DNA from: Leucosporidium creatinivorum
Lineage: Eukaryota; Basidiomycota; Microbotryomycetes; Leucosporidiales; Leucosporidiaceae
DNA: 27,671 bases
Reading direction: 5' to 3'
Assembly: GCA_001600635.1 (NCBI GenBank)
Contig: BCKL01000053.1
Location: forward strand, 1-27,671
Of the stretch, positions 1-10,616 are shown piece after piece (the first letter of the stretch is position 1; each line of letters opens with the position of its first letter). The position numbers were made by a program, and so were the translations under genes. Below the pieces are notes generated by a model. That model saw nothing but the letters and a program-made list of their open reading frames with translations, had not been told where the DNA came from and did no database searches.

Positions 1-424
1 CCTCGAGGTTCAGGCGGTGATGCTGGGGAACTTGGCGCGGCGAGGAGGGCGAGAGTCGGAGGAGGAGAGTCTCGTTGAAGGCGAGACGAGCTCTTCAGGG
101 GGGCTGCGGGTCCTCAAGCAGTCTCTAGACATCTCTCTAGTAGCCTCCTGCTGCTCTACAGCCTTACACCGAGGTTGCAGGACGTGGGAACCAGCAGCAT
201 CTTGGCCGTCTCTCATTGGGAAAGGGCGCTGGAGGGGATCGTGTGGCATTGCAGGGGCTCGGTGGTCGAGCAAGGGCTGCGAGGATGGTCGGCGATGTAC
301 CATGATACACCTGCGCCGTCTGCACGACCTCAGCAGCAGCTCCGGCGCTAGCTCGGAGGACCAATGTTATCCTCGACGCAGGACCTCTCGGGATCGCAAG
401 CTAACGCAGTCTACCACTCACCAG
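1..424 (+). other. Probable 3' part of a long intron of the complex I 51-kDa gene
   Basis: No stretch here translates to the N-terminal part expected of NDUFV1-type proteins (presequence and the GGLKDxDRIF..NLYGR region). The block ends in a good 3' splice site: a GCTAAC branch-like motif near 400 and CACCAG ending at 424, directly followed by the conserved KRGDW coding segment. The simplest reading is a long intron whose donor and upstream exon(s) lie left of the window. One frame is open from 17 across this block, but it resembles no known protein and starts without recognisable sequence, so I treat it as chance. A rearranged or truncated 5' end is the alternative. Confidence 0.5.
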
Positions 425-2117
425 AAACGCGGCGACTGGCACCGTACCAAGGACATTATTAACAAGGGCGACTCGTGGATCATTCAGCAGATCAAGGACT
501 CGGGTCTTCGTGGCCGAGGAGGAGCTGGATTCCCCTCTGGCCTCAAGTGGTCCTTCATGAACAAGCCCAACTGGCAAGCCGACGGACGACCACGATACCT
601 CGTCGTCAACGCCGATGAGGGAGAGCCTGGTACCTGGTGCGTTTCTTGCTCTTTTATAGCTAGTAACGGCCGACGTTTTGCGTCGAGCCGATTGGTAGCG
701 ACGGAGCGTCTTTACTAGAGCTGACCTTGACCTCGCAATCTACAGCAAGGATCGCGAGATTCTTCGTGGAGACCCTCACAAGCTCATCGAGGGATGCTTG
801 GTCGCCGGCCGCGCCATGAACGCCAACGCCGGTTCGTTTCCCTGCTTCTCCCCTTCGCCGATGATGGAGAGCTAACTCTCTCTGATCACAGCCTACATCT
901 ACATCCGCGGCGAGTTCTTCATGGAGTCGGACCACGTCCAACAAGCCATCGACGAGGCCTACAAAGCGGGCTTCATCGGCAAGAACGCCTGCGGCTCGGG
1001 CTACGATTTCGACGTCTACCTCCACCGCGGCGCCGGAGCCTACATCTGCGGCGAGGAGACCGCGTTGATCGAGTCCATCGAGGGCAAGCAGGGCAAGCCG
1101 AGGCTCAAGCCTCCTTTCCCCGCCGACGTTGGATTGTTCGGATGCCCCACCACTGTCGCCAACGTTGAGACCGTCGCCGTCGCGCCTACCATCATTCGGA
1201 GGGGAGCCGCCTGGTTCGCTGGGTTCGGGAGGGAGAGGAACCAGGGGACCAAGCTCTTCTGCATCTCGGGGCACGTCAACAAGCCCTGTGTCGTCGAGGA
1301 GGAGATGAGCATTCCCCTCCAGGAGTTGATTGAGAAGCACTGTGGTGGAGTTAGGGGCGGATGGGATAACCTCTTGGGTATCATTCCCGGAGGAAGTTCC
1401 GTCCCCGTCTTGCCGAAGAACCTTTGCGAGGAGGCCCTGTGAGTTTTGTGAAGCTGAGGTCGAGGAGGAGGAGGAGAAGAGTGCCGAGCTGACCGAGTGC
1501 GATTGAACAGCATGGACTTCGACTCGCTAAGGGATCTTCAGTCGGGACTCGGAACGGGAGCCGTCATCGTCATGAACAAGGAGACCGACATTATCCGCGC
1601 CATCGCTCGTTTCGCCAAGGTTTGTCTTCTCTCTCCCCTCTGCCCTTCCCTCACCCGCTAACTCTCCCTCTGCACCACAGTTCTACAAGCACGAGTCCTG
1701 CGGGCAATGCACCCCCTGCCGCGAGGGCACGACCTGGCTCGAGAAGATGATGGACCGCCTCGTCGTTGGAAGGGCGCACGAGAGGGAGATTGAGATGCTC
1801 CAGGAGTTGACCAAGGAGATTGAGGGACACACGATTTGTGCCCTGGGAGATGCGGCGGCGTGGCCTGTGCAAGGATTGTTGAGGCACTTCCGTGAGTTTC
1901 GGCGATGGTCTTCTCTCTCTTCCTCCTTTCGTTTCGGCGCTAACGCGTGCCCTTCTACCCACCTACAGGCCCCGAGGTCGAGCAGCGCATCGCCCAATAC
2001 GCGGCGCAGAACGGCCAGGTCCTGTTTGGAGGTCACCACCGAGCAGACGTCAACCCCGAGATTGCCGTGCCCGACAACATTGGCATCAGCCTCCCTTTCC
2101 CTAGCACTACCAACTAG
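425..2117 (+). CDS. NDUFV1: NADH:ubiquinone oxidoreductase 51-kDa flavoprotein subunit (complex I), 5'-partial
   Basis: This subunit of mitochondrial complex I oxidises NADH at FMN and passes electrons to a 4Fe-4S cluster in the matrix arm. Exons by frame continuity: 425-636, 746-831, 892-1438, 1511-1619, 1681-1891, 1969-2117, giving 437 residues. Seen in the translation: the nucleotide-binding [13 protein letters not shown] segment, [16 protein letters not shown], the FMN-site run [19 protein letters not shown], and a C-terminal cluster motif [12 protein letters not shown] fourth ligand cysteine lies in HTICALGD (Cys 325, 328, 331 and 371 of the partial protein). These match the family closely. 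The tail after the conserved PE..QR helix ([19 protein letters not shown]...) looks lineage-specific. Roughly 50-60 N-terminal residues, including the mitochondrial presequence, are not in the window. All five introns are 57-109 nt with canonical ends. Confidence 0.96.
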
Positions 2118-2497
2118 ACCCCCCTTTCTGCTTTGATCTGAGGAAGAATGGCGATAGCTTTGTAATGAGTTCTGATGGTTTCGATACAGCTTTCGAGGCG
2201 ACAGAGGGAACCGGCGCCGAGCAGCGAAAGAAGTGCACTGAAGACGCTTCGAACCCCCTGCAGAAGCACAAAAGCTGCTTAGTACCATCTACAGAGCTTC
2301 TCGGCCTCTGCTGCACCTCGTCAGCTCCCGAACTTCTCTTCATCGACGCGACTTGCTCTCGACGCGACCTCGCTCTCGCTTCTCTCGCTCCTTTCTCCCT
2401 CATCGAATCACCTCGTCTCTCCTCGTGCGCTACCGTCCCACAGGCTGGGGACACGCCTCTTCCTCTCTGCCCCAAGCCCAGCCTGCTCTCCTACACG
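2118..2497 (+). other. Intergenic: complex I gene 3' end and RecQ promoter/leader
   Basis: This 380-bp stretch separates two genes on the same strand. The right part is pyrimidine-rich (CTCTCTC/CTTCTC runs around 2330-2430), as is common in fungal promoters and leaders. An open frame from 2165 runs into the RecQ start, but its residues are low-complexity and unfamiliar, so I place the start at the ATG at 2498. No other element could be recognised. Confidence 0.5.
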
Positions 2498-5400
2498 ATG
2501 CAGAAGCCGTTCAAACGACCGCGTCCAGCAGCTCCTCTCGACTTCACCTCCAATCCCGTCGACGCCCCTCCTCCACCTCGTCCTCGGGCAGCAGCTCCCA
2601 GCAGTAAGAGTGGATCTACTACAGCTTCTACCACAGACACTTGGTCCTCCATCCGCGCTCCTTCGAGCGAGGGACTCAATCAGCGATTGTTGGAGTTGCC
2701 GAAACTTACGCAGCCGAGGAAAGAGCCGGAGCTGTTCAAGCAGAGGAAGTTGAGTACCGATCAAGACGTAGGGTGGGTGTTCAGGAATGTGAGTACGAGC
2801 AAAGAGGCGTGGGCGGGGACAGAGGGAGCTCGGCGCCATGGCGATGAGCTGCGCGCTGCAGGCTTGCGGAGAGGTGTAGGTCGTCACAGTGCTGGCATAC
2901 ATGCTCTCCTATGCTTTGTCGGATCGTGCGCTGCCCACCGACTATCCCTCGTCGAGCTAAGCGGGCCGCGAGCAGGGGCGCGGAGCGATCGCGGGCAGTG
3001 CTGCTGCAGCATTGCATACGGGGCTGCGAATGAGCTCGCACAGTCTCTGTAGTGTAGAGACGCAGCGCTGCGTGCTGTCAGAGCATCTTGCAGGGCTCGC
3101 CGAGGCAGTTCGGCGATCGCGGTCTGAGGAGGAGGCGCCGAGCCAGCTCTGTAGACTGCTGGGCAGCGACCGTTGCTCGGCATTCTGTAGTCATAGTTGA
3201 TCTTCGGCGTCTCCTTCCTTCAATCACCGTGGACTCCGCTCCCGGCTTGAAGGCTCGAGACTGACCCTTCGCTCGGCGTTCGCAGGTCTTCAATAAAACC
3301 GATTACAAAGGCCGCCAAGAAGACATTATGGTCGCCTCGCTCAAATCCCTCGACGTGCTCGTCATCGCTCCCACCGGCATGGGCAAGAGCCTCTGCTTCC
3401 AAGTCCCCGCCGTTGCAGAGAGGCATGGACTTACCCTCGTCGTCAGCCCGCTGCTTTGTGAGTTAAGACTGAGCGTTGATGGGAGCAAGGGGGAGAGCTG
3501 ATGCGATAGGATAGCTTTGATGCAGGATCAGATTGCTGCGTTGAGGAAGTTGGACATTCCTTGTGCGATGCTGTCGAGCAAGACGTCCCTCGAGGAGCAG
3601 AAGGAGGTGGGTCGTCGTCTTCCTCTCATCTCGAGCTGACCGCTGACCACACGCCTCTCCACAGATCCTCAGCGACATGGAGTCTGGCCATCCCAAGAAC
3701 CGACTGCTCTACAGTAGGCTCTCAGCTAGATCTCGTCGTCTCGCCGAAGCTGACCGCTCTCATCTCCAGTCACCCCCGAACGCCTCTCCTCCGCTCCCTT
3801 CCGCAAAAAGCTGCGCATCCTCCACAAGCAGCAAGAGTTGATTCGGTTGGTCGTCGACGAAGCGCATTGCATCAGCGAGTGGGGTCACGATTTCCGGTGA
3901 GCTCGCTGCTCTTCTCCGGCGAGAGAAGCCGTTCGCTTACCCTCTTCTCGCTCGACCACAGTCCCGAGTACGCCAAGCTCGGTCACTTTCGCGCCGACTT
4001 CCCCAAGGTCCCCATCATGGCTCTTACGGCTTCTGCGACGCCCAAGGTGCAGGAGGACATGTGAGCTCGGCTCTTTTCTCCTCTTCTCTGGGGTGCGAGC
4101 TGATGATGTCGATCTATCGCAGCATCACCGAGCTCGACATGGACCCCGAACTCCTCTTCAAGGTCATCCACCCTTTCAATCGCCCGAACCTCTTCTACGA
4201 GGTCCGTCTTCTCCCTTCGCCTCGTCTCTTCCTCGCCCGCGCTAACTCTCCCGCCTCGCACACCACACAGATCCGCCACTTCTCGGAATCCAACGACGGC
4301 TCCCACTACCGCCAAGACGACATCCTCTCCTTCATCACCCGTCTCGTCGCGCGCGGCGGCAACCGACCGACCGCAGGCATCATCTACTGTCGCGCTAAGA
4401 AGACGTGTGATGAGCTTTCTGCTTGGCTGAGGGGGAAGGGTGTCATGGCCGCGCCGTATCATCGCGGATTGAAGGATTATGAGGCGGATGAGAATCAGAG
4501 GAGGTGGGTCGAGAATGATGAGTTGAAGAAAGAAGGGAAGGTTAGGGTCGATTGTATCGGTGAGTAGGGTGCGGATGGTACGGAGGAGAGCTGCACTGAC
4601 TCGTTACGAGGTGTTGCAGTCGCTACCATCGCGTTTGGGATGGGCATCGACAAGGTGAGCTTTCGGCGTTGCTCGCCGCGCCTTCGCTCGGACCGCTGAT
4701 CTCTTACTTGCTTTCCCTCCACACTCACCTACAGAGCAACTGTCGCTACGTCATCCACTACGACGTCCCCAAGTCGTTCGAAGGCTACTACCAAGGTCCG
4801 TCCTTCCTCACTCCTCGCCATCTCGGCGCTCAACTCACCTCTTTCTCCTCGCTCCAAAGAAACCGGCCGCGCCGGACGAGACGGCCACGTCGCCCGCTGC
4901 ATCATGTACTACTCTGCCGAGGACAAGCTCAGGATCAAGGAGCTCGTGCGCAAGAGCCATTCAGCCAGGCAGGGCAAGTTTGAGAGAGGGGATCAGTTGG
5001 GCGCGGTGCCGAGTCAGAGGGCGCCCGAGAGCATTGATGCGTTGACGCATTATGCCGAGGATGTCAAGACTTGTAGGCATATCCTCATCTGTACGTATCG
5101 CGCTCCATCCCTTGCTAGGCGATGATCGGGAGCTGACTCGACTCGACTCGGCTCATCACGCAGGCCGCTACTTTGGCGAGAAGGTCACCCACTCGGACGC
5201 CGCCTCCTACTGCAGTCGCCTCTGCGACATCTGTCGCGATCCCGCCAAGGTTCGCAAGCGCCGCGATGAGGGATTGGTCGAGCTCGATTTTGCGGCGACG
5301 CAGGCGGTCAACCATGATGTCGATGAGTATGATGTCGATCCGGACGACTTTTACGAGACGGGAGCGAGGGAGGAGAGGGAGGGGAGTGAGGAAGAGGAGG

Positions 5401-6713
5401 AGAGCGAGGAGGAGGGAGGGGAGGAGCAGCCGAAGAGGAAGTGTAGGGAGGGGTTCAGGAGCGCTGCGGTCGAGAGGGATAGGGCGGAGGAGAAGCTCAG
5501 TCGGATTAGCGAGGGGACGGGCAGCTACTCGTCCTCGCCGGATGCGATGGTCGAGTACGCCGTGCCCCTCAAAGGAGGATCGGACGACGAGCAGGAGCAG
5601 CCACAGCGGGAGATGAGCCCTCCGAGGAGTCTGCTGGAGCTCAGCGATACCGACCCTCGTCCTTCCTCCCCCGAGATCGAGTTCCCCTCCCCAGCTCAAC
5701 CCTCCCACTCCAACTCCGACACCGAGCGCTGCAAGTCCCCTCCGCCACCTCAGCCCGTCTTTGAGGAGGTCTCTCTTCCCAGCGACGAGGAGGAACAACA
5801 GGAGGAGCTTCTGCATTGGCGCGACCTCGGCAAGAAGGAGCCGACTAGGTCGGCGCCCAAGGAGAACCGCCCGCCGAGTGCGGCGCCGGCGCCGAAGGTC
5901 GTTCCCAAGTTCGTTCCCGTCGTTCAGGTGGCTCAGAAGCGTGAGTGGTGTACTCATATTCTCTCCGGTCTTTTGCTGATGCTCGTTGTGGCCTACAGTC
6001 CCCCTCCTCGGCGCGGTCGGTCAAGGTCAACTCGGCGCCTTCACCACTCCCTTCGCCGACCCGACTCGCAACCCCAAGTATAAGGCCAACCTCAGTCTCA
6101 AGAACCCGGGAGAAGCAGCTTGTCCGTCTCTCCCTCCCTTGTTCTCTTCGTCACCTCGCTCACCTCTCATCCTTTCGCAGCCTCGGTCGGCGACGAGCCT
6201 CCCGGCAAGTTCGACGTCAACCCCTCCAACTACGAGAAGAAGATCCCCATCGCCCTGCGGAACGAGGCGGTCGTCCATCTCGTCAAGTACCTCCAACGCG
6301 CCTTCCTCTCCAAGCATGGCTTCCGCTCGTCGGATAGCGAGGAGCAGGTGTGGAAGGACCTCGGCGCCAAGCAGGCGGATCATGAGATGAGGTGAGCCGG
6401 GTCTTGTCGTTCGACTCGAGGGCGAATGCTGACGCGTAGACACTACTACAGGCGCAAGATCCTCCTCGCCACGGCCGTCGAGCTCGAGTCCGACCTCTTT
6501 TGGACGTCCCTCACTCCCGTCGGCTTTCGTCAATTCCTCGCACCCCGCTCGGACGCCATCAAAAGCCTCATCGTCTACGACGGCAAGCTCCCTACTTCCA
6601 ACGCGGATCCTGGAGTCGAGGAGGTCGTCAAGGCGCTCAAGAGGGCTGTCGCGAGCACCCTGCCGAAGAAGAGGAGTAAGAGGAAGGTCGTCGAGGAGAG
6701 TGAGGAGGAGTGA
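2498..6713 (+). CDS. RecQ-family ATP-dependent DNA helicase, 15 exons
   Basis: A 3'-5' DNA helicase of the RecQ family, acting in the nucleus in recombination and replication repair. Exons: 2498-2788, 3286-3457, 3515-3606, 3665-3713, 3770-3896, 3962-4060, 4123-4201, 4271-4559, 4620-4654, 4735-4795, 4860-5090, 5164-5940, 5999-6121, 6181-6391, 6440-6713; 969 aa with every phase consistent. Seen: motif 0 YKGRQEDIM (~104), Walker A APTGMGKS (~125-131), VVSPLLSLMQDQI, DEAH box VVDEAHCISEWGHDFRPEY (~229-247), LTASATPKV, PFNRPNLFYE, IAFGMGIDK, motif VI ETGRAGRDG (~432-440). A RecQ-type zinc module follows (cysteines near 502, 508, 524, 528, 531). After it come an acidic/charged low-complexity stretch (~550-765) and a C-terminal helical domain (~810-950). 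No HRDC domain and only a short N-terminus are visible, so this is not a Sgs1/BLM-type enzyme. A RECQ5-like assignment is possible but unproven. Intron 1 is unusually long (497 nt). Confidence 0.94.
2789..3285 (+). other. Long (497-nt) intron 1 of the RecQ gene
   Basis: The donor GTGAGT follows the codons for GWVFRN, and the acceptor TTCGCAG precedes VFNKTDYKGRQ. Both sides are phase 0. The other 13 introns of the gene are 48-80 nt. The interior resembles the gene-poor intergenic DNA of this window, with recurrent CGCCGAG/CTCGGCG words. A CTGAC branch-like site lies near 3270. No exon, snoRNA box pair or transposon end was recognisable inside. Confidence 0.75.
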
Positions 6714-7372
6714 GGTTGTGGCTTGTGCTGTGCTGTGCTGTGTTGCGTGTATTTGCTTTGCAAGAGCTTGCTTTCGTTTGCCTCGAGCTTCATTCGGCTT
6801 TGGACAGCTCGGCGAAGGCTGGGAAGTCGAGATTCAAGCCGAACAGCCTTGTCACGATAACCCGATACAAAAAGTGACGATACAAGCCTTTTTGTATTGC
6901 CCTACAATCCCTTTCGAGGCTCGGTCACCGAAAGCTCTGGACGCTTCGCCTGGGCCATTCCTGCTCGGTCTCGACTCGCTCAAGCGCCCTCGGACTGGCT
7001 CGCTCCGGAGAGCGCTCTGCAAGGATGTGATTGTCGCTCCTTGGTTCTGCTTGTGTCTGTTCTTGCTTGTCTGCTTTCGCTGCTGCTCTCCCGCGTCCTG
7101 GAAGCCTACAACGACGACAAGAAGCTGAGGAAGGTGCGTCGAGTCCCGGGCTGAGAGGAGCAGCCCTTGCCTGGCGGCGCAGAGCTGACCAGCGACCTAT
7201 TGACTCCCAGATTCGTTCACCATTTCTCCTCTCTCGCGTTCGCCTCGCCCCTCGTACTCGGACTCTCAGAAACTGTGCTCGAAGCGACTGAAGACGAGGT
7301 AAGAGCTCCCCCCTTCGCAGGCTCCGAACCCTTGCCAGAGCTGATTCTAGGCGTATGACATCCTACAGCTCC
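6714..7372 (+). other. RecQ 3' end, then promoter and probable spliced 5' leader of the F-box gene
   Basis: A short TGTGC microsatellite-like run sits at about 6724-6745, just after the RecQ stop. Two canonical introns can be read before the F-box gene: 7134-7210 (donor GTGCGT, branch GCTGAC, acceptor CCCAG) and 7299-7368 (donor GTAAGA, branch GCTGAT, acceptor CTACAG). In the F-box frame the exon between them is open. Further upstream that frame meets a stop with no ATG in between, so I read these exons as untranslated leader. Open frames at 6700-7154 begin with GTG or TTG, not ATG, and are not called. Confidence 0.45.
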
Positions 7373-8461
7373 ATGTTCGCCTCTCCCAAAGGTCTATCGG
7401 ACCTCCCCAACGAACTCCTGCACCACATCTGCAGCGTCACGCCCTATCCCGACGTCCTCAACCTCGCCCGAGTTTCCCATCGCTTCCTCGATCCAGCCCG
7501 CCGTCATACACGCTGGAGGATCCATGGCATGCCCGAGGTATATGCTTTCCTTCGCATGCTCCTCAGGCAGCCGGAGATGCGCCGTCAGATCCGAGCTATC
7601 GACTTCTCGCCTCTCGAATCCGCTCCGACCTCGGCGACTGCTCTCCCTCCTCCTCCTCCATCTTCGGGTACACCTTCACCACTCGCAGCTGTACAAGTAG
7701 CTTCCTCTACACCACTCACCGCCACACCCAACGACTTCGTCTTCAAGCTCTTCACCCTCGTCCTCGAGCAATGCTCCTACCTCCGAACCCTCTCCGTCGC
7801 CGTCCTTCCCACAACCTTTGACGGACAGCACGAGCTCGTAGCAGCGATAGGAGCACTGGATCGGGTGCACTCGCTGTACCTCGGAGGAGATCCCATCAAG
7901 CGGAGAACGACGGCCGAGGGAGGAAAGCCAGCGGACGACATCTCGGCGCTGTCGATTGGGACGCTCAGAGCTCTGCTCTCGTCTTTTGCAGGGCTCAGGC
8001 GACTCGAGACGTCGGTGGAGACTTGGATTGGCGACGTCAATCAGCTTGGAGGAGACGGGGATGACGACCTCTCCCTCTGCGTTGTCGACCACCTCCGACT
8101 TCGACTCGACGACTTTAGGACCCTCCCTCATCTGCCACTAGAAGACGACTCGCTCTCGACCATTATCTCCATCCCTCGGTCACCTTTCATCGCTTCCAAG
8201 GAGGTTTTGAGGACCCTTTCGCTCGATGCGGGGGCGCCTTCGGTCGTCGCGGGGAGGGATGAGGAGTGGTTGGTGATGAATGGGACGGATGTGATGGGGT
8301 TGATCGAGGAGGTGGGGAGGGAGGAGGAGGAGTGGGAGGATGTGAGAGTGCAAGGTGGGAAGCGGATGGGGAGGATTCAGCGGGCGCAGGTCGCCGAGCA
8401 AGTCCGAAGACGAGGAGGCGGGATGGTGACTTGGCAGGGAGAGGTCAAGAGGCGCGAGTAG
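7373..8461 (+). CDS. F-box domain protein (SCF substrate adaptor), single coding exon
   Basis: The N-terminus carries an F-box at about residues 5-40: LSDLPNELLHHICSV, then DVLNLARVSHRFLDPARR, with the usual L-P-x-E-L-L core and a hydrophobic second half. By family knowledge such proteins dock on Skp1 in SCF ubiquitin ligases and choose substrates through the C-terminal part. The rest (to 362 aa) holds leucine-rich helical segments without a regular LRR periodicity that I can fix, a Pro/Ser-rich loop around 85-120, and a basic C-terminus. I chose the ATG at 7373 because an apparent leader intron ends at 7368. If that intron is retained, the in-frame ATG at 7355 adds six residues. The substrate is unknown. 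The gene converges on the zinc-finger gene on the minus strand. Confidence 0.75.
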   Translation: MFASPKGLSDLPNELLHHICSVTPYPDVLNLARVSHRFLDPARRHTRWRIHGMPEVYAFLRMLLRQPEMRRQIRAIDFSPLESAPTSATALPPPPPSSGTPSPLAAVQVASSTPLTATPNDFVFKLFTLVLEQCSYLRTLSVAVLPTTFDGQHELVAAIGALDRVHSLYLGGDPIKRRTTAEGGKPADDISALSIGTLRALLSSFAGLRRLETSVETWIGDVNQLGGDGDDDLSLCVVDHLRLRLDDFRTLPHLPLEDDSLSTIISIPRSPFIASKEVLRTLSLDAGAPSVVAGRDEEWLVMNGTDVMGLIEEVGREEEEWEDVRVQGGKRMGRIQRAQVAEQVRRRGGGMVTWQGEVKRRE

Positions 8462-8742
8462 AGCGTTGTTGTAGTTGGTAGAGTGTGCAGTGCTATTGTT
8501 GTCGGTCATCAAGCTGAGCAAGCGAGAGCAATGCGAGATTGAGCGCTGAGATATGCTAGCCTTCGCAAGAGCGAGCTTCGATGATGGAGAGAGGTTATTG
8601 CAAGAGATGTACTGAGGGCGGTAGGATGTCCTCGTGTCGTGTGTCGCGAGTGCTTGAGGGTCTGCGGGGGTGCAAGGTCAGCCGCTGCGCCGGAGCGCGA
8701 CCACCGAGCCGAACTCACCACTTGTCGGCTGCCCGAGGCCAA
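8462..8742. other. Convergent intergenic spacer
   Basis: This 281-bp stretch lies between the stop codons of the F-box (+) and CCCH (-) genes. It must hold both 3' UTRs and polyadenylation regions. No hairpin, repeat or gene was recognised. Confidence 0.5.
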
Positions 8743-9556
8743 TCAGTACTTGCGGTTTTCGATGGCAGCCATGGCGTCCTGTTCAAGGTCGAAATAGCGT
8801 TAGTAGAGGCCAGCAGCATTCGATTAGATCCCGAAGACTCGCCCAAGCGCCTTCATCTCCGGGCTTCAAGCCGTACATGGCCATATCATCCAGATACTCG
8901 TTGCCGAGGTCCGGGTCGGATGGACGAGGCCTAGTTTGAGGCGGTGGACGATGGGGAGGTCCTCCTCCCCTCGGTGGTGGAGCACCTCGACTCGGCGGAG
9001 GCGCAAACATGGCCTTCATCTCCTCCGACATGGGCTCGTCTCCCTCCCCGGGGTTGAGGGGTTGCTGGTTGTGCCATGCTTGTCCGTGAGGGTGTTTGAC
9101 GCTTCCTCCCTGTGGTCGTCGGCCGCCGAGCTCCTTCAACAGGACATCGCCGCCCTTCTCGCCTTTGGCAAAGTCGAGACAGCTCGGTCCTTCCCCTCGA
9201 GCGACCAGAAAGTCTCCTCGAAAGCCTGGCATCCTACGCTCGTCCTTGCGCATCCTGATGATCCTCTCCAAAACGTCCTTCATTGCCCAGGCGTCGTCGA
9301 CTGGGAACGCGGCGCCGTTCTCCAAGTCGTGCGAGTACCAGCAGCGGTGGCCCATGGTGCAGCCTCCGATCCTGACGAGATGAGCCTCGCAGATGTTGCC
9401 GCCGTCGAGCTTGAGGCGGAGCGAGTTGTCGTCGGGAGCGTGCGAGTAAGCGCAGGATGGTCCTGAGAGGCATTCTCCGTTGTAGTGGTTGAAGTAGCGG
9501 CAGGGCGTCCCATTGCCGACGTGTTGTAGTGACATCTGAGGGTCCTCAGTAGGCAT
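8743..9556 (-). CDS. CCCH-type zinc-finger protein (two fingers), probable RNA-binding
   Basis: The coding part is complement(8743-8778, 8843-9556), 249 aa. Two C3H1 fingers are visible: CRYFNHYNGECLSGPSCAYSH (C-x8-C-x5-C-x3-H, ~residues 19-39) and CEAHLVRIGGCTMGHRCWYSH (C-x9-C-x5-C-x3-H, ~57-77). Fingers of this kind usually bind single-stranded RNA, as in makorin-, CPSF30- and TTP-like proteins. A short conserved-looking helical segment follows (AWAMKDVLERIIRMRKDE), then a Gly/Pro/Arg-rich stretch (~170-215), and the C-terminus GDEGAW/DAMAAIENRKY. That ending requires removal of a 64-nt intron (8779-8842) with a CTACTAAC branch, a CAG acceptor and a GC donor (GCGAGT). Without splicing the frame would end in unrelated residues at 8783. 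The start at 9556 is the first ATG of the frame; an in-frame ATG at 9535 is an alternative. The protein resembles no specific characterised member that I can name. Confidence 0.82.
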
Positions 9557-9761
9557 GGCGAGTCGTAGTGAGAGCAGCGAGCAAGTGGTTGGTCGAAACG
9601 CAAGAAGTGAAATCGCTCGCGCAGGTTGACCTCTCTTGGCTCAGGGGCAGCCACCTCGGTGCTGAAATCAAAGTCAAGCTATGTACTGAAGCTACTGCTG
9701 CTCTATAGTCTTCGTACAAGCCTTTTCTCGCCGTCCCTTCACCCTTCGCGCGCCCTTTCCC

Positions 9762-10616
9762 TCAAGCTCGGTCCCAGCCTTCTCCGCTCCAGACGCTCCC
9801 GCGGTCATCGTCGTCGTCCCAGTGCTCTGTAGTATATCATGAGAGGTCAGCAGTGCTCCAAGGAGCGGCAAGAGTGGCCTTACGGCTCGCCGTAGGCTTT
9901 CGCTGGACTGCGAACGGATTCGAGCCTACAAGCGAGAGCGTTAGCTTGCCGGAGAGCAGAGAGAGGAGTCCGATCCTCTTACCAGTGCTTCTCCCCGAGC
10001 CCAGACTGCCGACCGAGCCAGCTTTGGCACTGGCAGCAGGTCGAGAGGCGGAGGACGACGCGATTCGGCGAGGGGGTCGAGGCGGGCTGCTCTGCTTGAG
10101 GGGGGTGGTCGCGCTCCTCGTTGGTATAGCTGTAGGTCATATGTCAGTTCCTGCTGCTCATTAGCCGCGCTCAAACCAAGATCCGAGCTTACCTCGAGCC
10201 TTGACGACCGCTCCTCCTGCTCCGAACCCGCTTCCAGCTCTGTAGGGCGTCACTTTCCCACCCCCATGACCTCCCATCCTATCCAGCCACCCCTCAAGTG
10301 TCTCCAAGCAGCGCTTCATCCAGCTAATCACTGCTCTCCACCAGCCTCCCAGCATCCCTTTCACATCCGGCCACTGGAACGGCTCGGCCTCGACGATGGG
10401 TGCTGAATCCCTCCAGATAGGGTCGACGTACTTGCTCCGCTCGAGTGCTACATGAGCGCGGTACATCCCCTCGCCGAGAAGCGGGAGGAACCACTGCAAG
10501 AACTGGACGAACAGCTCGCCGACCGAGGTGAGGAAGATGAGGGCCGTGAGAGCTGGGAGAGCGGCTTTGGAGCTGTAGTAGACGATTTGCCGGCCGTAGG
10601 GGATGCTGTCTGCCAT
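9762..10616 (-). CDS. Small membrane-anchored protein of unknown function, 4 exons
   Basis: Exons complement(9762-9826, 9884-9925, 9983-10129, 10193-10616) give 225 aa with all phases consistent. The introns are 57-63 nt, with GTAAGC/GTAAGA/GTAAGG donors and TAG/CAG acceptors. The N-terminus has a long hydrophobic segment (~residues 16-48: KAALPALTALIFLTSVGELF, then VQFLQWFLPLLG), likely one membrane helix or a re-entrant pair. An amphipathic, Trp-rich region follows (~80-115), then a Gly-rich basic stretch. The C-terminal half is Ser/Pro/Arg-rich and probably disordered, ending in an acidic run HWDDDDDRGSVWSGEGW. I do not recognise the family. The consistent splicing makes a real gene likely. 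It is transcribed in the same direction as the CCCH gene, with a ~205-bp spacer. Confidence 0.72.

Noticed and set aside
17-424. Open frame joined to the complex I gene as its N-terminus
   Set aside because: The residues bear no likeness to NDUFV1 N-termini, while a good branch site and acceptor lie right before the conserved KRGDW segment. An intron is the better reading.
5115-5957. 280-codon minus-strand open frame opposite RecQ exon 12
   Set aside because: It is a shadow of the repetitive Glu/Arg/Ser codons on the plus strand. The plus strand carries the spliced RecQ frame.
2498-6713. Telomere-linked RecQ helicase (TLH/Y' type)
   Set aside because: The gene is 21 kb from the end among core genes, has many introns and an ordinary RecQ zinc module. 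Nearness to a telomere alone is not enough.
6700-7154. Possible small gene upstream of the F-box gene, with a hydrophobic stretch
   Set aside because: The frames start only with GTG or TTG. The region fits a promoter plus spliced leader better.
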